In this document: piece after piece, positions 44,936-57,595 of the stretch
How positions within the stretch are numbered: the stretch's first letter is position 1
Layout: each line of letters starts with the position of its first letter
Source: Linnemannia elongata
Lineage: Eukaryota; Mortierellomycota; Mortierellomycetes; Mortierellales; Mortierellaceae
Reading direction: 5' to 3'
NCBI GenBank assembly: GCA_036320915.1
Contig: JAXBDG010000002.1
Span: 3,686,001-3,750,000, forward strand
Length of the DNA: 64,000 nucleotides
Program-made: the position numbers and the translations under genes
The notes under the pieces: generated by a model
What the model saw: only the letters and a program-made list of their open reading frames with translations
Told to the model about the DNA's origin: nothing
Databases searched by the model: none

Positions 44936-47900
44936 ATGAGAGGACAAACGGGTCCTCGTTTTCATCGTTGCACCACTACCTTCAGCAACACGGTGCTCGC
45001 CTTTCTTCTCGTCCTACTCTGCTGGACACCATACCCTATTGTCGTCGAGGCCTGGCCCTATGTCGACTGCTCGGCGACCAACTCGATATTTGCCCTGCAG
45101 CGGGTAACGGCGCACTATGATCACGGCAACAATTCGATCGGCTTGTCGCTCCAGGGCAATTTTACCGACACCTACTGGGCCCAGGGCTACTCCGAACTAG
45201 CTACCAGCAAATGTAAGCCAGTACACTGAAACACCCCTCCCTTACACTTAATTGTCTGCTTCTCGTTGTCTCGTTCTTCGTTTTCTCTTTCTTTCATGAG
45301 ATGGGGTTGAGGGCATGTTCGTATTTGTGATTGTGCGCGTGCCAACAAGGCATAAAAAGAATCGCAAAACGAAAGAGTCGACAATGACGAGAGAAGATAG
45401 GACAAACAGCCCGATTACAGTGGTGGTAGGGCGTTGTTTTGTTGGTGTTGTTGCGTTCTCTTTCCTTTTTTTTCCATATGTGCCCCAAATATGCGATAGG
45501 TGGTATCTGCGCGTATTTTTAGATCCGTCGGTCGTGGTTATTTTTTTCTCTTTCTTCACTAGGTTCGTTTTTTTGGTGCCTCTTTTTTCTTTTCCCTTTC
45601 CCTTTCCCTTTCCTCTCCCCTCTTTTGCACACAGACATCTACCACATTGGAGTTTCTTGACAGAAATAGCCAGGCATTCTATCCAGACACTCCCTTTTCA
45701 TGTCACGCAAAGCCATTGTATCTGTCTATGCAAAACCCATTGCAGCAAGTCAGGACAGAACAGCAAACGTGGATATCGGCCGATGTGTACCTTTTCAGAC
45801 ACTATCCAACCCCGATACAATTCATGGACCACATGCCCCCCTTTTCGTTCACTACATTGCTATTTTATACCTTTTCATTTATTTCTCCTACTATTCGCCC
45901 TGAGAGACCATTGGTTGTGGGGCAATCCTCCTCCCTTTTTTGTAATTTGTTCCTTTGAAGGACCGACCCATGGTGCATTCACGATCCTGTTTCTGCGCAC
46001 ACCCTTTTTACACATTCTTGTTACTATCGCACGGTCGATAAAGAGCGCGATGAAGAGTGAAGGTCGATCGCATTATTTTGTCGCATATGCGCGCTTGCTG
46101 ACCTATTCCATGAAAATACAAATCCATACAGGACCCTTTTGACTCTTTACACCTTCTCCTATCTCTTTTGGGCGCATCCAAGAATAAAAAGGCCATTCAT
46201 CCCTCCACAGAACGAATACATAAACCGCAAATCGCTAACAAAAAAAATAATTGCTATCGCCATATTGTAGGGAGGACCTCGATCCAGACTACTATCATGG
46301 GAACTCAGCTGTACAGGAGCGAGGGACCTGCCTGCGCGAACGATGGTACCGGTATGATCATCGGAGGGTGCCCCACAACACCAGGTCTAGGCACTATTCA
46401 AACGGTAGGCATAGATTTTCTTTGTTTTATGTTTCGTGTGATACTACAACTCCAAACAATGGCGTCTACTAGAAAAACAAAATAAGTTTACTAAATCTAG
46501 ATCGTTCTTTTCAAACTCCATGACTCCATAGAGCTTCAACATCTCGCAGGCAGCGCCCTTTGCAGAGCTCATGGTGACCATGCAAATCGTGGGGAGCAAC
46601 AACCAATCGATCGTCTGTGTGGCCGTTCTTTTGGAGCAGACCATGGAAACCGCGAACAATGCAGTCAGCTTCCTCCCCCTGGCCCTAGCCTGTCTCTCGG
46701 GCACAATCAGTTTAGCTGCGACGTTTATGAGAGCATCAGTCGGAAATGGCTTTCTTGGCGCTGCGGCAACATATGGAATGGCGACTGAGCCAATCTCAGT
46801 CCATACCCCTGGATTCTTCGACATTATCTTCTACACGCAGTTTATGCTCATGACAGGCCAGCTCTCGGTCAACTATCCGTCGTTCTACTCCAGCTTTACA
46901 GCACTGTTTCATTGGTCATTTTTGGAATTCCGGGACACGCTCTTGGGCAAAGGTCCAGCCAACGCCACCGATGTTTTGACGTTTGGTGGCGCGGGCTCTG
47001 TCAACCAAGTACAGGACTCGCGTGCAGGATCCAGCAGAGGCGGCGGCTCTTCCATCATCGCACCCACAACTACAACCACAGCCGCGACCGTTGTTGCAAC
47101 CACTACCGAAGGTCCGCGTTCCCGCCGGAAACGAGACCTGAGCCATGAACAACAGCTGGGATTCACCATCGGTCAGGACCTTTTACCCATGGCTTGGACC
47201 ACTCAGGCGGCTTCTGCGTTGAGAGTCACCATAATCGACCCCAGAGCCACTCCTCGTGTGTACATCCATCCAACTCTACCTGCCAAACGACAGATTCAGA
47301 TCGGTGTCGGCCCAGACGGGACAGCTTCGGTGAGCCAGGCGACGCCAACGGTAACTGATACTACTTCTGTCAGCACATCGACGTCCGACACATCTACGTC
47401 AACTACTACAACTACAAATTCGGACTCTAAGTCAAGTTCCTTGTCGTCGTCATCAAGCTCCAGCTCAACAACAACGACATCAAAGTCGCCCGTCAGACCC
47501 AACCCTCCTGTCACTCGAACTTCGCCCAGTCGACCTCCCGCCTCCTCCACATCGCCCACGCTCATTATTCCGACCATTCGGGATGCCTTCACCAACACCA
47601 GTGAGAGCAACATCCAACACAACGTGTCGCGCTTCGGAATTGAGGCCTATGCAGCCGCCATCGGTGCATTCCCATCCTCACTCTTCTTAGGAACCTTGGT
47701 GAATGCAGCTCTTGCTATGGTTGCGACGCTTTTATTGTCGGGCGGCTTTCTTGGGATTGCCTGGATGATGGCCAAGGAAAAGCACCAGCGCGGAAAGACG
47801 CTTCAACATGCCCTCAACTTTGTCGCAGGTACATATACTTGAATGTATTCACATTATTTGAAAAGTAACAAGTTTAAGCACAATAAGCTCAAAGGCTAAT

Positions 47901-50900
47901 CGAATTTGCTTTCATCCTTATTCATCCACATAGGCAACATGCTGCGAGTGTGGTCGCTGCTTTATACCCCTTTGGCCCTTACGGCCATGTACCAGCTAAC
48001 GATCTCGGGTGGCGTAGCCCTGACAGTCGGATCGGCCGCCTCGCTTTTAGTCATCTCCGTCGGCGCCACTATTTTTTTCACATGGCGGATTCTCCGAGGG
48101 TCCTCTGAGCATTTGCTCTTTGACGACTTGGGAACTTTGCTCAAGTATGGCCCGCTCTACAACACTCTTGCCCAAGAGGGGACCTTGTTCTTCCTGGTTA
48201 CATTATTAGTCAGGTTCTTGTGGGGACTTGCAGTAGCAATGCTGCCAACCTATGGCGTCGCCCAGGTCGCTGTCCTGCTGGTGATCGAGTTGGGCTACAC
48301 ACTTGTCATCGGGGTCAAATGGCCCTTCTCCGAATCGACTGACAACAAGTTCCACCTCTTTCTGGGAATCATCCGGATCGTCATTACTGGATTGTCGATT
48401 GGGTACATTCACGATATTGAGGCATCCCCCGAACTCCGAGAGTTGCTGGCTTATATCCAGATGGCGCTTCATTTGGCGGTCTTCATTGTCATGTTTGCGC
48501 TGACGCTGTGGAACCTCATTCAGGCCTGCATGTTTTGGCACTCCCGACATTCTGATACCTGGAAAGGACCGATCAAGACCTACAACTTTGAGGATCCATC
48601 CCGAGAGGTGGAGCAAGGCTGGGGTCTTAATGGGAGACCGTTCTTGCACAGTGGAGCGACTCATTCCCGTGGAGTGGCGGTCTCCAACAACAATGACCGG
48701 GGCAGCGGTGAGGGAGATGATGACGACGATTTTGGAGCCGGCAAGAATAGGCGGTTTACGGTCATGTCGTACTCCTCCCTGGGCAGTAGTCAGGGTGCTG
48801 GCGCTGGAGGTAGTGGGGCGAGAAGAGAGTCGATGCAGCATGCTCTTCATGCCCAGCAGATGAGGCAGCAACATCACGAGAGCTCGGACGACGAGACGCT
48901 GCGGTATGGTTCCCCAGCTGAGCGGTATCGACAGTCGCGACTTGGTGACCATGGTCGGTCAGCCTTTAGCCAAACTGCGCCATCTGAGACAGGGTCCGGC
49001 CCACCTGACTCTGGATACATGGGACCTATCCTCTTGTCGTCAACTGGTGCCGGATCTGGACTCAAGGGTGGCGCGACCTCGCCACCTTCAGATACATCTA
49101 CTATTGACGGTCGACAGTCGCAGCTGGCGATGAAGAGAGGTGGTTTGCCTCAGCGCGACTCTTATGCCAGCTTGCAGCGGATGTCACACCAACAACCATC
49201 TACCGACCCACGGACGAGACGTATGTCGGATATCACCAGGGACGGTCCTTACCTATATAACGCACATAAGGAGGAGCGGGATGGTTCTCGAGAGGCTGCA
49301 GCAGCCGCAGCTGCAGTGGTCCGCGAGAGCGCGTCGAAATCTGGATCAGGGCTGGGTCTCTGGGCTGGCGTCAAGGCATCCCTCGCAGGTGTCTTTAGAT
49401 TCGGTAGACGGTCCAACCATTCCAGCCCCTCCAGTGACGGATCTAAGCCCAAGGCCTTTGAGGTCATGCGACCACCACGCAGGAACTTTGCGGCTGAACC
49501 TGAGTCCCCTATATTGGGCGATCATGCAGACGAGACAGGGTCTCAGGTCGGCGGGGATACACGACAGCTCAACTCGATCGGGCTGTCGAAATTCTTCCAG
49601 GAGTCTGATCGTGGATATGAGAAGAATAGTAACCTGGTGGTTGCAAACCCTTCGGCGATGATCTCTAGGACTGGAAGTTTGGTCTCAACGGTGTCTGGCG
49701 CAGTGGGCCCTCATGCTTCGATTCGGTTGCAGAGGGATGGGTCTGGAACTGCAGAATCGATCAAGACCTTGAGGAATGCCCGGTCGAGAGGTGCAGGGGT
49801 TGGATCGGGACTTGGACCTTCTGCTGCTGTGGCGGCGGCGACTGTAGCGGCGGCTGCAGCAGCATCGGGAGCAGGAAGCACTAAGGAGTCTGGTCTAGGC
49901 ATCGACACTTCTGGATCCGAGCACGGAGGCGCTTCAGTATCGATCTCGGATCGGGAATCTCGTCGGGCTTCGTCGGCGTTGATGAGTGGCGCTGGCAGCA
50001 TCACCGGATCTCAATTGTACCCGCCACGCCATTCTGTCGAGAGTAGCAACAACCTGGCTGAGGCTATGACGATCGAGGAGCCCTTGCAGTTGGATGGAGG
50101 TGGAACCTTGAAGGTTTCTAAGGGACCTGAGAAGGCTGTCCAGTACTTCCATAAAGGTTCGGGCCCCTATAGCCGGTCGATTGCCGAATCGCTGAAGGAT
50201 CAGAAGCGGCTTTCGAAACCAGAGGGCCTCTCTGCCACCACGATCTCATCCTCGTCAGTCTCGACACCTTCTTTGCTCTTGCCGCCGATCCAGACGCGTC
50301 AGTTAGGAAGTGGAAGTGGGAGTGTACCAGCGGCAGGGCAGAAGGTTATTACCTCTTCCCCTTCGGCGTCCTCTTCGCCTACGACCAAGAGCCCAACGTC
50401 TGCGGGAGGTCCTAACGGTCTAGGCGACATTTCCACCAGTAGCCATGACAGCAATAGTGTCTCACTAAGCGGCGGAGTCGGTAGCGATGGATCTAGCCCA
50501 ACAGAGAGTCAGCCGAGTCCTAACGCTAATGTTGCGGTGAGCGCCGGAAGGATGCACGAGATCTTGGGTCGCATGTTTTCTGACCGGTCTATTCGCCTGC
50601 ATTCCGGTGCTGGTGGAGCCGGCAGTGATCATGATTCAGATTCAGTGTTGAGCGAAGATGCACCGTCGTCACCTTCGGGAGGACCCGTCTCGACCGCCAT
50701 CGGGCGAAGATCCCTTCTGGGACAGACAGAGACGACGACCCATCACGACAGTGATGATTCCAAGTCGATTGACCAGTATGATCTCCTCCAACCTGTCATG
50801 GAAGGGTCTGACCTTGAGGGTGAAGATGACGACAGTTATGGTGTAGGAGAAATCGATCAGGATCGGACGCCTCGACAGTCCAACTTTGCACTTGTCACTC

Positions 50901-51523
50901 CGTCCACTGCGTCATTGGTTGTCCCTGGAGGTAGTAGTAGTGGCAGCGGCAGTGATTCGGGATCGAGGACTGAGCTTTTGAAGCGCGCCACCTCCTTGTC
51001 TGCCGAGAAGCCCCCCCACCTGATCACTACTGCCTCTGGCAGCTCACCCTTGGTGCGGTCTCAATCAGGAGGTCCCACCTCCCCAACTTCGCCTACCGGA
51101 TCTTCCGCGTCCAAACAGCACCAGCAAGGAAAACTTCGACCCCAACAGCGATCTATTGGCGGTCGACCCCTCGCACATTCACCGCTCCACGAACCATCCG
51201 TCCTCCTCCGCACTGCAACTGCAGGCGCAGCCGCCGCCAATGCCGCCGCCGGAATTGCTTCCACAGGTTCCGGAAGCTCATCCCCACACCTCACATCTGC
51301 CCCTCTCTCACTCGGAGGTTCAGACCTCAGCCGCCAGTCGTCGTTGCAGTCTGGAGCAGGCAGTCCACGGTTAGATTACCTCGATGCGAACTGGATGCAT
51401 AACGAGCCAAATACTGGACCTGTAGATCAAAGCAGCTTGAACAGGAATGCGTCGAGCGCGACTGCGAGGTCTGAGGCCTCGTATGTCACGGCGTATTCGC
51501 AGTACCCTTCTGATGAAGACTAA
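44936..51523 (+). CDS. TRP/FLC-like transmembrane protein with ML-like N-terminal domain
   Basis: The family includes yeast FLC proteins and fission yeast Pkd2: secretory-pathway or plasma-membrane channels. Exons are 44936-45212, 46271-46404, 46532-47828 and 47934-51523, in phase, for 1765 residues. A signal peptide (to about residue 38, before WPYVDC) leads into a Cys-containing luminal ML-like domain (GTQLYRSEGPACAND, IIGGCPTTPG, SIVCVAVLLEQ). A first membrane segment is at about 180-205. The long luminal loop contains a Ser/Thr-rich stretch and dibasic sites (RSRRKR, PAKRQ). The membrane block follows, including LGTLVNAALAMVATLLLSGG, LLVRFLWGLAV and WPFSESTDNKFHLFLGIIRI. The last 950 residues or so are a Ser/Gly-rich cytosolic tail. 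The first intron (about 1.06 kb) is unusually long, so an unseen exon there is possible. The family call is firm; ion selectivity is not shown. Confidence 0.88.
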
Positions 51524-51651
51524 GGAAGCATCTAGGGGGGTTGTAAAACTATTTTCTTCGCACTTTATTCTCGAAAAAATAAACCTTGTACAGTACAATA
51601 CCAACCCACAAAAATGTGAAATAGCAAAAAAAACCAAAAAAACAGAGAGGT
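51524..51651. terminator. Overlapping convergent 3' ends with two opposed poly(A) signals
   Basis: Only 128 nt separate the two stop codons. AATAAA on the plus strand (51578-51583) lies 55 nt past the channel stop. AATAAA on the minus strand (51569-51564) lies 83 nt past the SNF2 stop. Cleavage 10-30 nt beyond each would make the transcripts overlap. Confidence 0.55.
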
Positions 51652-54600
51652 CTAGAAGCGAACGCGCTTCTTAAGTCGGGACTCGGCTTGGAGGTCAACA
51701 GGGTGGTGCGGCTGGCTGTTCTCGCGCTTGGCATGCTGCTGCAGCAGTGGCATAGAGGGCACGGTATCTACATCCACATCCAAATCCACAGTCATGTCAT
51801 CCAGGTCTTGCAGCTTCACACTTATACCATCACCACCAGCCCGCTCAGACTTTACAGCCGTCGTCGCAGTAACTTCCGCCTTCAATCCAACCACAGGAAC
51901 AGACACCATCGTCTCGTCACTATCCGAATCCAGGATAATAATCGCATCGTCCGACAACGTTCCTTCCTCAACCTTGAACTTCTTCTCCTCACCTCCATCA
52001 TCATGATCAAAAAGCTCATAGTACTCAGCGGCGGGCGCCGGCGTCTGCTCGCGTTTAAAGCCCTTGTTGTCACGGTGGTCATCATCTTCCGATTTGAAGG
52101 TGAATGGTCGCTTGACATCCTCAGCCTTGATCTCATACTTGACATCCTCAGCCTTGACATCCTCAGCCTTGACATCCTCAGCCTTAATCTCGCACTTGAC
52201 ATGCTCAGTCTTGACTTCAAGCTTTACCTTCTTGTCCTCCCGCTCAAACTTGACCTTCCCATCCTTCTCCTCAAACTTAACCTTCTTGTCCTCCTGCTCA
52301 AACTTGAAACGACGGGAGGGAGGGAGTGAGTAAAAAGAGGACGAACCCTCCAGTTTGATGTTCTCAAATTTGAGCCGAACATCCTTCAACCCCTCTTTCT
52401 TCAAGTCCACCTCCACCACCTCTGCTACATCATCGTCATCATTATCCAGTACAATGACCGTTCCAACAGACGACCCAACCTGCCCCTGATCCCCATCCTT
52501 CTGCTGTTGCTTAATCCGCAAAAGACGTTCCTGTGCTGCTCTAACATGACTCTGTGCCCTCTCGACCTCTTCCTTGGCCATACGGAGTTCCAGTTCCTGC
52601 TTTTGGTGGCGTTCCGCCCTTGCTGCCAACTCTTCTGCTGACTCGCTGGGATGACGGTCTTCTTGGTTACTCTCCTGCTTGGGAAGGGCCAGATCCTCAA
52701 ACTCGTTCGTCTCCTGATCGACAACCTCCATGTCGGTGTCCATCTCGAAGCAAAGTTTCTTATTGCCAGACGACCTTCCTCCTTCAACCACAGTCTCGTT
52801 CGGTGGGTGCTCAAAGGGAATGTCGACAACGGAAGGCGCATCCTGCTCCTCACGGGCCATCCTCAGTTGCTCGTGCGCCAGCGCAGATTCCTTAGCCGGG
52901 CGCACCACAGGGATTCGGTACTTGGTCGCTAGATCCTTCCGGATACCACCTTCGCCCAGGAGTGCATAGTCGGCCAATGTAGAAATGTTATGCGGCGCCC
53001 CTGAAAGACGAGCGTCACTCTCACCGCCCCGAGCTTGTCCAAAAATCTTTGGGTTGGTCATGAACTCGAGGTTGCGGATCAGATCCTGCACCTTGCCATC
53101 ATCCAACATATCCTTCTTCGACCTCGCGTGCCCCATTGTGGCGGCAGAGCCAGATCTTCCGGGAATCTTCCTCCTCTGATGCCTCGATCTGTGGCGGTGA
53201 TTCGCCAATGCAGACGAAGACGACGACTCTCCAACATCACCTCCAAAAGGCGACAAAGACGAAGGAGCGGGTTCCATCGACTCTCCTCGGGGGTTATCGT
53301 CAATCTCGCGTCTCCGATTCAAAATCTTCTCTTCAAAAGAATCCTTGATAACCAACGTCTCGACAAAGACGGGGCGGACTTGTCCTATCCTGTGAGCACG
53401 TTTGATAGCTTGTCGTAAGGTGGCAGTCTTCCAGACAGGTGACACAAAGTACACACGCGAGGCACTTGAGAGGTCGATGCCATAGGCCGCCAAACCGGTG
53501 TCCATGATGATGGTTGACACAACCTCACTGGTGTTGAACGTTGTAATGTTGCTCGACTTTTCTCTCTCCGTCTATGAGGAACAGATCAAAAGAAGTTATT
53601 GGTAAGGCGTACAAAAACGTCATACATTTTACCCTGTCAATGATATGGCGAACTTTGGACGACAAAACTCAACGTTTCGACTTACCATGCCAGTGTGGTA
53701 CATCAAGCATCGGACCTTCGCCAATTCAAGGTACTCGCGAATGTAGTACATGACGGTCTGGTTCTGACAAAAGACAATGCACTTCTCGGACCCTTGGTGC
53801 TGCAGGATCTGGCTGGCAATGTAGTTGAGTTTGCTGGATGTGCTGGAGAGAATCGTCGACCGAGACAGTCGTTCCCGTGACATGACCTCCTTCAACATTT
53901 GCTCAGCATTTGCATTGTCATTGATTGCCGTGTCCATGGTTGACGTGATGGAAGCATTGAGCAGTTGAGCGTCATCCTGATGGTGAAGGCGCTCGATATC
54001 CGCGGTCCGCTCAGCACTCAAAACCTTGTCCCGCAAGTCGGAGATCTCTCTCCCGAGTACCACACAAAGAGCGCCTTCGGCGTCGCCCTGAACCTGCCTC
54101 CGCTCCAATGGCTCTCCATGGATCAAACCAGAGTTGGTATTGTGCAAAAGTGTCGATGGAATGAGAGCGTGCTTGGCCTGCACCAGAGTCGGGAGGTCCT
54201 GGCAGTAATATCCAACCTCCTGGGCCGCAACAATCGCCTCCCAACCAGGACTCTCAAGAGCCGTCGTAAGATGCCTCATAATGTCCAACAACAGACGGCG
54301 ATCCTTTTGACTATATTTGGTTCCACCACTCATGTCATCCTTTTCAAGTGCCTTCATCACGTTGCTGAGAGAATCCACTACTCTGTCCTTGTAACCGATA
54401 CCTCCCAGATACCAAAAGCAGCCGTCCTTTAAGTTCTCGATCACTTTTGTCAAGAGTGTGCGGTTACTCGGGTGCAAGAGGTAATCTTGATCCTCACGCT
54501 CAGAAAGCACCGCGTTGGCCTGGATCAGCGCGATCTGGCAGTTGAGCGCCAGGACCTGAAAGTACTCCAGATCGAGCGAGACGATTCGTTCCTGAAGAGG

Positions 54601-56988
54601 TGGGAGAGTGACGTTCCGCGCGACATCTTCGGGTCGGTTTCGAACCATGATCCGATCCATCAAGTACTTCAAACGCAGCACACTGCTTGCTCCTTCCAAC
54701 GTCCACTCATGCCGAGCCTTTGGACCACCTGATAAAACGAGACTGCTGCCATCGCCGTTCATCATGGTCGCGTAGTACTGGTGCTGATGGTCCAACAATG
54801 GTCTCTGCAGCTCTTTTGAGAACCGACTCCGATCAAAAGTGTAGGGCGGAAGATGCAGGAAGCTCTCGACAAGAACCGAAAGCCGGTCCATATCCACCCT
54901 GTCCGACGACGCCACCTGTTGATAGTTGTTGCCTGAACCATGCACGCCAGCCATTGACGACGGATCCAGATTGGCCAAGTTGGTAGTCGGTGTTCCTGTA
55001 CAAATCCAGCGTCGATCTGCGTGTAGCTTCTCTGCGTGCAGAGCGTGATCCGACATCCTCATGCCCATAGAGTGACCCTCGTCGACAATGATCCGCTTCC
55101 ATCGAATCTGCATGAGTGGTGAGATGGCTCGAGGGGGTAGACAGCGACAACGGTCATACACAGTGCTGCACTGGCAGTTCGTTTTGTCTACTCGTCCCAA
55201 ATTGTGAAAGTAATACATATCAGGAAAATAACGATATCAGGCAAGGGGAATATGTCACTTTCTCACATCACAAAACGCAGAATGAAATACGTAGATATAT
55301 TAAAGATGGATTACCAAGTGCGCGTTTCATCGAGTAAGGGCCGGGGGTATACTCCTTTGCAAATCGATTCTGGGATATGAGAACCAGATCGTAATGCAGG
55401 AGTGTCCTGAGGTTCGGGAACTCTTGCGAATTATTGGTAATGGTGAATACCTTCAGTGCCCCGTCCTCCGTATGCTACGACGCGTAATGAGAGCCATACT
55501 TCAGATGAGCAATTGGCCAGTGAAGGAAGACAGAACGACAGAAACTGCTAATCGTACAATTAAGGTATACACACCTTGTTGATCTCGTTGCACCACTGGT
55601 CCACCAAATTGGGCGGTACAATGACGAGGGTCGCACTTGAAATATAAATCTCAACCGGCAGCTCTGATGTCCTGGTTTGTCGAGATCTGGATTGTCGGCT
55701 TTGTTCCGATGATCCACTCTCACGGTAATAGAGGAGAGCATCCTCCAGCGTGTCCATGATATCGGGGTTAATATAATCCTGGGCATGTCTGTAATTGACC
55801 GCCCTGGTCTTAACGGTCGCTGCTGCAAAGTCGCGAAGACTTGGGATCGCAGTTCCTCTGGGTAGGACCATTTCCTTGATGTCAGAATCGACAGTAGCAG
55901 CGGAAGGTGTGCTTGGAAGGATATCGCAGAGGAGTTGAACAGGTTCGTCTGCAGGAGGTCTGCCGGACTGGTGAAGTGTATGAAGTATCAGCGCAATGCA
56001 AAGGCACGTCTTTCCCGTTCCCTGTGTGTTGAATAGAGGCAAGTGTTCCTTTTTAATAGGCTGTGGGAACTTATGTGCGAAATGAGCACATGCTACATCT
56101 ACATCTTAGCACCAGAAAATCAGAAAAACGTACCATATCCTCACAGATGATGCCCCCGGGAATATCTTCCCACACAGTTGCTGGCTCTCGGCAGATAAAA
56201 GGTTCTTCTATAGCAAGGTCGAGGTAGTACGGCTTGCCGTTCATATCCTGCAACGTCACGGTCAATGGGTCCAGCATAAGGTCGGGGCAGAGTTCACGTC
56301 GGAGAAGCTTCCAGAGAGAGTTCTTCTGATATTGATAGAGCTTGGTCCGCATGCCTCGGGGCGAGTCCAGCTCAACGGCTTGTTGAAGGAGGCGCTCGGT
56401 TGCCTTGGAGCTGCTCCGAATAGGCTGGCCCCGGTATGGGTCATCGCTGGCTCGGGGTGAGGGCATCTCCATGTAGATATCAATAAGACGCTTGTTGGAA
56501 TTGTTTTGAAACAGAGTCGCGACCGTTTGACGTTGTCCTGCACTGCTGGTATCCATCGTGGGATGGTGAAAACTCCAAGGGTCCACGTTCATATTAAACA
56601 AGACCAATGCCAACGCCCTTTTCGCCTCTGCAGTCTCCTCTGTAGCTTTCCGACCGTGATTTTTGTTACTCTGATACAGGCGGTTCGAGGGACGTTGTCT
56701 GTCATGGGCATAGATCAAGATCCGGGTTCCAGTAAGGTGTTGCTTCGGAGGACCTAGATCGACTCGGTGATGCTCAGAGTAGGATAGAACGCCAAGTTGT
56801 TGTAGAAGACCAAGCGCCTGTATCATCAAAAGGTCACAGTCAGAGTTGTCTCCAGAACCCAAGAAAGGTTTTGTGCTGAACCTTGGTGCATCGCCATTTT
56901 TGAAGTGCGCAGCAACAGTAGGGTGTGAGGTATCCCATGAGCCGATGGGAATCAGGTCACCATCCTGCTGGTCGTCTGGCGGTGCCAT
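51652..56988 (-). CDS. SNF2-family ATPase/helicase-like protein with SUMO-motif-rich C-terminus
   Basis: A DNA-dependent ATPase of the SNF2 superfamily, presumably nuclear. Minus-strand exons are 56134-56988, 55575-56021, 55315-55474, 53686-55187 and 51652-53571, in phase, giving 1627 residues. Helicase motifs are: I, EDMGTGKT (about 283-290); II, IVDEGHS (about 522-527, DEGH form); III, WICTGTPTTN; IV, EKCIVFCQ; V, MDTGLAAYGIDLSSASRVYF; VI, QAIKRAHRIGQ. About 230 residues lie between motifs I and II, longer than usual. No RING finger is seen, although CQCSTVYDRCRC is a small Cys cluster. The last 250 residues carry about 19 psi-K-x-E motifs and two hydrophobic-acidic SUMO-binding motifs. The longest frame opens at a TTG (57009), so I place the start at the first ATG, MAPPDDQQDGD. 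The subfamily is not assigned; Rad5/SHPRH-like is possible. Confidence 0.92.
52137..52195. repeat. 15-bp coding tandem repeat in the SNF2 gene
   Basis: On the coding strand a unit encoding Lys-Ala-Glu-Asp-Val occurs three times in tandem and once more nearby, with nearly identical DNA, so the expansion looks recent. Each copy adds a SUMO-acceptor-type motif. Confidence 0.8.
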
Positions 56989-57595
56989 GTTGTTGTTGTT
57001 TGGTGGCAAAGTGTGACAATGAGCAACACTGTCCTTCAGTTGTCCTGTGTGTTGGTGTTGCGTCTGAGGTCCTGAGGGGGTTCAGGTCGGAGTCTGTTCG
57101 AGTCGCGCCCAGGAGTGGAGTGGGCGGAAGAGAGACGAGGAAGGGTGAAGGGAGAAGGATAGACAGGAGTTTTCGCGAAGATACGACTGCCAATGGAACT
57201 AGGGTGAGTGGAGTGAATGGGCACGACGATAGACAGTTGGGGCGTAGTTGGTCTGAGGCTGAATATTCTCCTCAGAAAGTGCGTGAGTGTTTTCGTCTTT
57301 TGTGTGCGATGGTGTGAGTGAATGAAAGGAAGAGATAATAGGATAAAAGGATAGACAATCAAGGTTCGACCGAACAAGGAACAAGGCCTCAGATTTGTGA
57401 GCAAAACGTCATTGGTCCCATTGGCCCTGTGTCGCAAGGGGCAGCAGACATCGGACACTCCTCTAACAAAGTTGTCGACTTTTCTTCAAAGTCTCTCCCC
57501 TTTGTTCTTCACTTTCATCTCTTCCATTCCTAATTCCTTACAATTCAGCATCCTCAACACATCCCTCAGCACTACTTCGCACTCTTATAACTCCA
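56989..57595. promoter_or_regulatory. Divergent intergenic region SNF2 / VPS27
   Basis: About 0.6 kb lies between two genes transcribed away from each other. A GTT run precedes the SNF2 ATG on the plus strand, and a CT-rich leader (57480-57590) precedes VPS27. No specific site is recognised. Confidence 0.5.

Noticed and set aside
55116..55337. Possible RING finger in the SNF2 protein (CQCSTVYDRCRC region)
   Set aside because: Only a short Cys cluster is present; the C3HC4 spacing and His of a RING are missing.
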